64,000 nucleotides of DNA from Emmonsiellopsis sp. PD_33 (lineage: Eukaryota > Ascomycota > Eurotiomycetes > Onygenales > Ajellomycetaceae). A program made the translations under genes and the position numbers. Below are positions 58,213-64,000 of this stretch, in pieces (the stretch's first letter is position 1; each line of letters opens with the position of its first letter). Below the pieces are notes generated by a model. That model saw only the letters and a list, made by a program, of their open reading frames with translations. It had not been told where the DNA came from and did no database searches. The DNA lies in NCBI GenBank assembly GCA_032988165.1, contig JANTQF010000048.1, positions 108,031-172,030 of the forward strand. Direction: 5' to 3'.

Positions 58213-59060
58213 ATCTACACAACTAAAGCCTATAAGCATCACCATTAGCTTGAGGGGCCCAAGAAGGAAGCATTCAAACAGGATGAGACTAACCATAAGG
58301 TGTGCTATATCACACTGAAGAAGCTGTATGAGGAAAATGAATGATAATAATTTATAGTAATGTTTATATATAAATTCAGCTAATCTATACTAGGAATGAG
58401 GCTAATAAGGCTGAGCATGAGGAATTAGAGAAGAAGGTAATAGAGCAGCTGATATAGAAGTATTAGAATCAGAAGCACTTTCAGAAATAATATAAGATAA
58501 AGATGGAGTAGGAGAAGGCTATAAAAAAGGCTACTAAGAAAAAACATCATCAGGAGTAGGTTAAGGGAATTCTGAAGTATGAGGTTAAAAAGCTCAAGTA
58601 GGTAAGAGTTTTAGTTACACTCTTTAATAACACTCTTCTAATCTAATTAAATGAATTAGTAGGTTCATAATGAGAAGGAGATTAAGAACCTCTTCACCTC
58701 TCATATGTGCATGATGATTCAGAACATTGAAGAGGCTGTATTGCTCTCTAACTAGGCTAATCTCCTTACTATTAGAGTTGATGCTGATGTAGCTGATCAG
58801 AAGATAGCTGATTTTAATACTCAAGTTGATCTGATCTATTATGAGGAGCTGTCTCTACCAGAGGAGATGCTGGAGGATAAGTTTGAGGTTGTCCTCACTT
58901 CTGATGAGGAGGAGGAGGAAGATGAGGAGAAGAAGGAGAAGTAAATTATTGAGGATGAAGAGATGGAGAAAGAGGAAGAGGAGAAGGATGAGAAGAAGGA
59001 TAAGAAGGAGGAGGATGAGAAGGAGGAGAAGAATGAGGAGAAGAAGAAGGAGTTTTTTTA
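58213..59060 (+). pseudogene. Relic of a coiled-coil protein with an acidic/lysine tail, inside the hAT
   Basis: Three readable exons: a basic start (GPKKEAFKQDETN and YITLKKLYEENE, about 58,250-58,345), a helical Lys/Glu/Gln-rich middle (KAEHEELEKKVIEQLI and EKAIKKATKKKHHQ, to about 58,600), and after a GTAAGA...ATTAG intron (about 58,602-58,660) ASHM-like NLFTSHMCMMIQNIEEAV, then LPEEMLEDKFEVVLTSDEEE and about 45 codons of Glu/Asp/Lys repeats to 59,058. Stops are few. It may be a second hAT-encoded protein or a captured host gene; family unknown. Confidence 0.45.
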
Positions 59061-59539
59061 AATTTTTCTCTTTTAGTATAGTAGAGTGGAGATAGGGGGG
59101 AGAATAAGACAATATGATTAATTGAATTGAATTTTATTACCTTTATTTTCTAATTAGAATTACTATAGTAGAAAACCAGCAGTACTCATTGAAATATATA
59201 TATATTTCTCAATGCTTTTAATGAGATTCTATATATATATATATCAATAGCATCTTATTCTTTTATTATATCAAATAAATCTCTAAGCTTTAAAGGTAAT
59301 ACTTTTCAGTAATGATATAATGATATTTCTACTATATTTAATAAGATTAATGTTATTCTTATATTAATATCTGGGATTAATTATTTCTATTCTCCTCATT
59401 GAAGGAATTTGAGATAGGCAGCCTCCTCATGTGCACTAGTATGGTTAGGGTTTTCTTTGCCTAGTCATATAGTAGAATAACTCTAAATTATCATACTTAT
59501 CTTATTATCATACCACTCCCTCCTCTATTATCTCAAATG

Positions 59540-61880
59540 GCTGAATCTATTGAACTTCCTGAGATTACTATTAAGGGGAAGAGATATATTATCTATGAAG
59601 ATGCATATGCCCTACTATTCTAATCCTAGTAGTCCACTACAAATTACTATATATTCAACTTAATAAAGTAAAAGCTCTGAAAACCTTCCCATCAACAACA
59701 CTCAGATCAATGAGATTCCTTTCAATAGGTAGCTGAGAAAGAAACTAAATAGTCATTTCTTTATTGTAAGTATTATAATGTCATTCAGACTCATCCATTA
59801 TGGAGTGAATATGATTCTGGTGGGATTACCTAACATCTTAAGTCAGTTGGATGCAGTCAGAATCAAAAATCAAGAAATAGTAATATTCTAGAAGAACTGA
59901 TGAGATCTATATTATCCCTCCCCTAGGTAATACTTTTAGATAACACTAATAAGATGATTTCTTTAGAAAATAATGAAGAAATAACTACAACTAAAGTCTA
60001 TTACTGCAGACCTTCTACCCTACACATCTAAGGCCTTTCATAAATAAATACTTCATGCCTGTATCTTCCTGAATCTTCCACTCCAATTGATTGAAAACAT
60101 CAAATTCTGAGTCCTACTGTAGATGCTAAAACCTCCAATGGAAATCCCCTATCAAATAAGTCTGCAAGATAACCTCAATCAATACTATACTAAGAATATG
60201 GAAGATCTAGATCTGGAGCTGAAGCAGCAGAGAAAAATATCTCTAGCTGTAGATGTATAAATAAGTATAAATAACCTAGTATTTCTAGAAGTTGTCTGCT
60301 ACTTCATCAATGATCAATGAGAGTATAAGAAGTAATTAATTGATTTTGAGGCCTTAATCCAAAGTCATACTGGGGACTACCTGGTAGAAATTCTGCATAA
60401 TATTATTTGAAATGACTACTGAAATATTTCATCAAATCTACTTGCTATTACTACTGATAATGTGAAAAACAATTCAATAATAATATAAAGCTTGAAGGAG
60501 AGATTGATTGGATATTAATGGGATGAGGATCAGAACTATATCTCATGCATTGCTCATATTATTCAACTGATAGTATAAGTACTGGTTAGTAAACTTTATA
60601 TTGAGGCAGAACACAACATGATAGTTAGCTCATTTAATGAGAGAGATATTCATATGGATGAGAATATTATATTCTTCTTAATACTTCATAAGGTAATAAT
60701 ATTTGGTCACACTCCTACTCTATTTGAAGAGAATAAATGCTAATTATAATATATATTAGATTCATCATATTATCATTGCAATCAGTATCTCATCAAAATA
60801 GAAGCAATGATTCTTTAAGACTTAACATACAATAATCCCTATCTTAACTACACTCCTTAAGATGATACAGAATGTTAAGATCTAATAGAGTTTAATATAT
60901 AAAATAGTAGTTCAAGCACTTTAGCTTCAGAATTCAATTGATCACTGGGTGGATGACTCTGGAAGGAAAAAGATTTAATCCTTAAAGCTTTTAGGATCAG
61001 AATGGACCCAGCTATAATATGTCATTAATTTACTCTATTCTTTCTATATAATGACTAAGGTGATTTTGTGGACACAGACACCTATATTAACTCAGGTATG
61101 ATAGGTATATAATTATCTATTTAATCATCTTGATACTTGGTTGGCAAAGAGTTATAGTACTACTAGATGGAATCAAGCTATATATAGGGCTATTAAGATA
61201 GTAAAGGCAAAGCTCTCCATTTATTACAGTAAGATAGATCAGCAATTTGCAGATTTCTATACTATTATAGCTGTACTAAATCCATCTCTTCAATTAAATG
61301 CATACTCTGATGAAGACTGGATAAAGGAAGAGCATTAGATATATATTAATATTATCAAGTCATTCTATAATAAGCACTATCACCAGTATGAACCTCTAGA
61401 TGTCAAACTCCTTAATGATGTGGATATGACAGACAATAATTTTCAGATAGATAATACTTTTTGATAACACTAAATCAGGCAAATAAATATAGTTATACTA
61501 ATTCCTAGGTATGTATAGGATTTTAATACATTAATTACCAGTTAAAAGAAGGCTAGACTAGCATCTTACACAATTAAGTTTGATTATTACCTTCATAATG
61601 GTGTGACCATCATTAAGGATAAAGAAATTCTTGAGGTATGAGCTGTGATCACATATATCTACTCTATAGTTACAAAAATGGCTTGAGATGTTCTGGCAAT
61701 ACTCCTGACCAGTATGAGAATAGAATGAAAATTCAATTTAAGCTATAATATATATTACTACTGTTAGGGTCAATTACATGGAGATACAATCAAGAAGATG
61801 ATGATTATAAAGCATGATAGAGAGAGAAGAATTACAGATAGTTCCCATAAGAAGACTATAATTAAGAAGGAGGATATACT
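59540..61880 (+). pseudogene. hAT-family transposase relic
   Basis: Opens near ATG 59540 (MAESIELPEITIKGKRYIIYED) and includes a BED-finger-like N-terminal part with a W-x-E-Y segment. The best-preserved block is at 61,141-61,338 (RWNQAIYRAIKIVKAKLSIY, YSKIDQQFADFYTIIAVLNP and YSDEDW), which is the hAT RNase H-fold C-half, ahead of the DVLAILLTSMRIE*KFNLS dimerisation motif near 61,690. Damage consists of stops and several frame changes. The adjacent 8-bp duplications and inverted ends confirm the superfamily. Confidence 0.75.
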
Positions 61881-62231
61881 TGCAAGTTAATATTAATGAT
61901 TTAAGCCTTCTTTACTCATAAATGTTACCAAATATTATTACCTTATTATATAATCATTCTGAGACCAAACTAGTACTGAAATTTTAATCATATCTGGTCC
62001 TATTTCTATCACACTTCCCTTAGTCATTTTACATGCTTTATTTCTTAAAAGAGGTCATTTTTCATGCTTCAAACCTACTCATTTAGTTCATTTACTTACA
62101 TATAATTTATAATTAAGTCATTAAATATATTCTAAATTCTTGGAGTCATATTTTATTCTATATATAGAACTAAAACCAAATCAAATCAAATTAAACATAC
62201 ATGAAAATTTATGGTTTCAGCAGCCAGTCTA
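61881..62231. other. Right terminal region of the hAT transposon
   Basis: Non-coding; contains GAGACCA (61,971) and TGGTCC (61995-62000) subterminal motifs and ends in the inverted repeat at 62231. Confidence 0.5.
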
Positions 62232-62239
62232 AGCTCAGC

Positions 62240-63748
62240 AGAAGTAAAGTATGATACAGGAAAATAAAAATGCTAAGACATTCTTAAAATATTAAAAAAA
62301 TACTGATATTACCTGTATGATGTTCACTTCATTCTCAAAACTAACATAAAAACTTTAATTATTTAATTTAACCAAACAGCTACTGATCTTTCTGGCACTC
62401 TAGTAATCAACTAGCTCATTTAGATTCAAATATTCAATTTTAATATTTATTATATTTCTGAATGAATTTATAGCACTACTGATAATCTTTCTCAATAATT
62501 ATCTACTAATAATGAGATATCTAAGAATCAGAATATTAATAAATTTATTGAGATAGAGCTTAATTATATTAGTATGACTTCTACCACTATTTCTAACTTT
62601 AATATTTCTAATAATATAGATAGTAAAGAATTCTACATCCTTTCATCATTCTATTCTAACTACAGTGAATTAATAGCTAGATATCTCATTACTTTGAAAT
62701 AGTCTGATAATATTTCTTGCAAGGTTTTTCTAAAATGGTGCAAGCATGCACTGAACTATATAATGTATGAATAGTATTTATTTCACCAGTTAGATAAAGA
62801 GATTCTACTGAGGTGTATAGTAGATAATTTAAATGAGTAAAAGAAGATTATTATTTAAATACATAATGAATCTAGTTATAAAGGCTATGAGACAATTAAT
62901 CATAAGGTCTCTTAGTAATATTAGTGGGAAGGCCTATTTACTGAGGTCAAGATATATTATAAGAAATACTATAAATATTAGTTTTAGAAAAGTAACTATC
63001 TTAAGGAATTATTATATCTAACTCACTGTAACTATCTATAGGATAAGTAGTATATTAATATCATTAAGTTTCTAAAGAACTGGGGGAAATCATGTGCAGT
63101 TATTACTCAGAATGATCTTACTGACTGGGTTAAAAACTAGCCTCTTACTCATACTAAAGTAAAATATGTGGCTCAGTTCATTTACAAGGATATCATATAT
63201 TAATATAGCTGTTTCCAGGAAATAATGTATGATAGTAGGCTGGAAAATCAGAAGTAAATCAGAATTCTCACTGCTAAGTATTATATTAAATAAATAATAA
63301 TTTTATTATATAATGTAAAAGTAAATGATATGATTAAATATGACTATTACTCTATTTCAGATATACTAGTAAAGCTTATTATAAATAGAAGGAATTAGAT
63401 TAACTATTTCTACTCAGCACTATAAGTAGACTATATTTTCATTTAATAATTAATAAATGAGACACTATTTTATCTATAATATAATTATGATACTATCCTC
63501 CCTATTAAGTTTAAAGTTTCAATGTAGTAAATACTTTTATAGCATATAGTTTACTCTTATATCAACTTGATATACATGTAAATTTAATAGTTAGAGAAAT
63601 AGGATGAGGACTTGAAGGAGGCAGTCTTTCACCTGCAGTGCATATAAGAGAAAAATTAGGATCTATTTAATAAAATCAAGCAATTAATATATAATTTAGT
63701 TCAGATAGGAGATCTCATTCTTCTGCATAACATCAAAATAGAGACATC
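62240..63748 (+). mobile_element. Outer gypsy element II-a, distal part (RNase H-integrase), truncated by telomeric repeats
   Basis: Resumes exactly after the hAT target duplication and aligns base-for-base in order with 50,469-51,990 of element II-b (RNase H end, integrase). It is markedly more AT-rich than the II-b copy. It stops at GAGACATC, where TTAGGG repeats begin; the rest of integrase, any accessory ORF and the 3' LTR are missing. Confidence 0.85.
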
Positions 63749-63885
63749 TTAGGGTTAGGGGTTAGGGGTTAGGGTTAGGGTTAGGGTTAGGGTTAGGGTT
63801 AGGGTTAGGGTTAGGGTTAGGGTTAGGGTTAGGGTTTAGGGTTTAGGGTTAGGGTTAGGGTTAGGGTTAGGGTTAGGGTTAGGGG
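63749..63885 (+). repeat. Telomeric array (TTAGGG)n, about 22 units
   Basis: 137 bp of TTAGGG on the + strand, with a few TTAGGGG units at the start and end and two TTTAGGG units in the second half. The G-rich strand runs left to right, so the chromosome body is on the left and the end should be on the right. Confidence 0.95.
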
Positions 63886-64000
63886 AAAGATAGGAGGAAT
63901 TTTTTAAATTCAAAAGTAGGTTATTTACATTTAATGTGTCTATATTTGATATTCTTTGTATAGCATTGCCAGGCAATTTATATCAGGAATAGACCTAGGT
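63886..64000 (-). repeat. Inverted copy of 57,955-58,069 beyond the telomeric array
   Basis: Reverse-complementing this 115-bp segment gives a sequence that matches the segment upstream of the coiled-coil ORF over its whole length (shared ATTGCCTGGCAAT and ATATAGACACAT blocks), with mostly transition differences. It begins immediately after the last TTAGGGG. Confidence 0.8.

Larger units (their letters stand above)
44733..62231 (+). mobile_element. hAT DNA transposon, about 5.55 kb, itself interrupted by gypsy element II-b
   Basis: Terminal inverted repeats: TAGACTGGCTACTGGGACCA at 44733 and, reverse-complemented from 62231, TAGACTGGCTGCTGAAACCA; the three differences are all G/A. Exact 8-bp duplications AGCTCAGC flank it (44725-44732 and 62232-62239), diagnostic of hAT. 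The gypsy copy at 50,46x shows the unoccupied target. Contents after the nested element: a coiled-coil/acidic ORF relic (58,213-59,060) and a hAT transposase relic (about 59,540-61,880). TGGTCC/GGACCA motifs recur near both ends (44747, 44758, 56883, 56893, 61995), as expected for subterminal transposase sites. The remaining sequence 56,733-58,200 is AT-rich without a recognised frame. Confidence 0.88.

Noticed and set aside
58841..59112. Arg-rich (+) and Leu-rich (-) frames
   Set aside because: Both are other-frame readings of the GA-rich acidic tail of the coiled-coil relic.

Overview
The window looks like the end of a filamentous ascomycete chromosome, most likely Aspergillaceae (Aspergillus/Penicillium type). 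The genes have short 55-75 nt introns with GTAAGT-type donors, the gene families are typical of Eurotiomycetes (Opy2, ZIP and Pho89 transporters, Zn2Cys6 factor, trans-enoyl-reductase-like MDR), and a (TTAGGG)n array lies at 63,749-63,885, G-strand pointing right. No species is claimed.

The left 18.3 kb is ordinary, GC-balanced euchromatin. In order: the 3' part of a ZIP metal transporter (+), an Opy2-like membrane anchor (+), a small glyoxalase-fold (VOC) protein (+), the three-exon TFIIH subunit Tfb5 (-), a Pho89-type Na+/phosphate symporter (-) with six PacC-type GCCARG hexamers upstream, a nitrilase (-), an unnamed fungal gene that appears to carry a frameshift (+), a Zn2Cys6 regulator (-) and, divergent from it, an enoyl-reductase-like dehydrogenase (+). 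The nitrilase promoter and the regulator/dehydrogenase promoter share CGGCTA half-sites, so these genes may form a small regulon.

At about 18,243, inside the last codons of the dehydrogenase, CpG dinucleotides stop. The remaining ~45 kb is AT-rich, repeat-induced-point-mutation-like (RIP-like) sequence full of TAA/TAG/TGA codons that read as mutated CAA/CAG/TGG. It holds a ~90-bp minisatellite; a complete but dead Ty3/gypsy element (23,005-28,573) with 254-bp LTRs and a 5-bp target duplication; decayed host genes, including an F-box-like protein and a dynamin-family GTPase; and a nested transposon stack.

The stack runs from 39,587 to 63,748. An older gypsy element is split by a hAT transposon (44,733-62,231; 8-bp duplication AGCTCAGC). 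The hAT is split by a younger, related gypsy element (44,784-56,728; identical 319-bp LTR lengths; TTAT duplication). That element is split in turn by a 529-bp hAT-like MITE (45,214-45,742), the only part of the region that still carries CpG. The young gypsy element carries an extra ~920-codon reading frame between integrase and 3' LTR.

The outer gypsy element ends at the telomeric array. A further 115 bp follow the array, and they are an inverted, diverged copy of 57,955-58,069 inside the hAT. Sequence beyond a correctly oriented telomeric array is unexpected: it is either an interstitial telomere or an assembly join.
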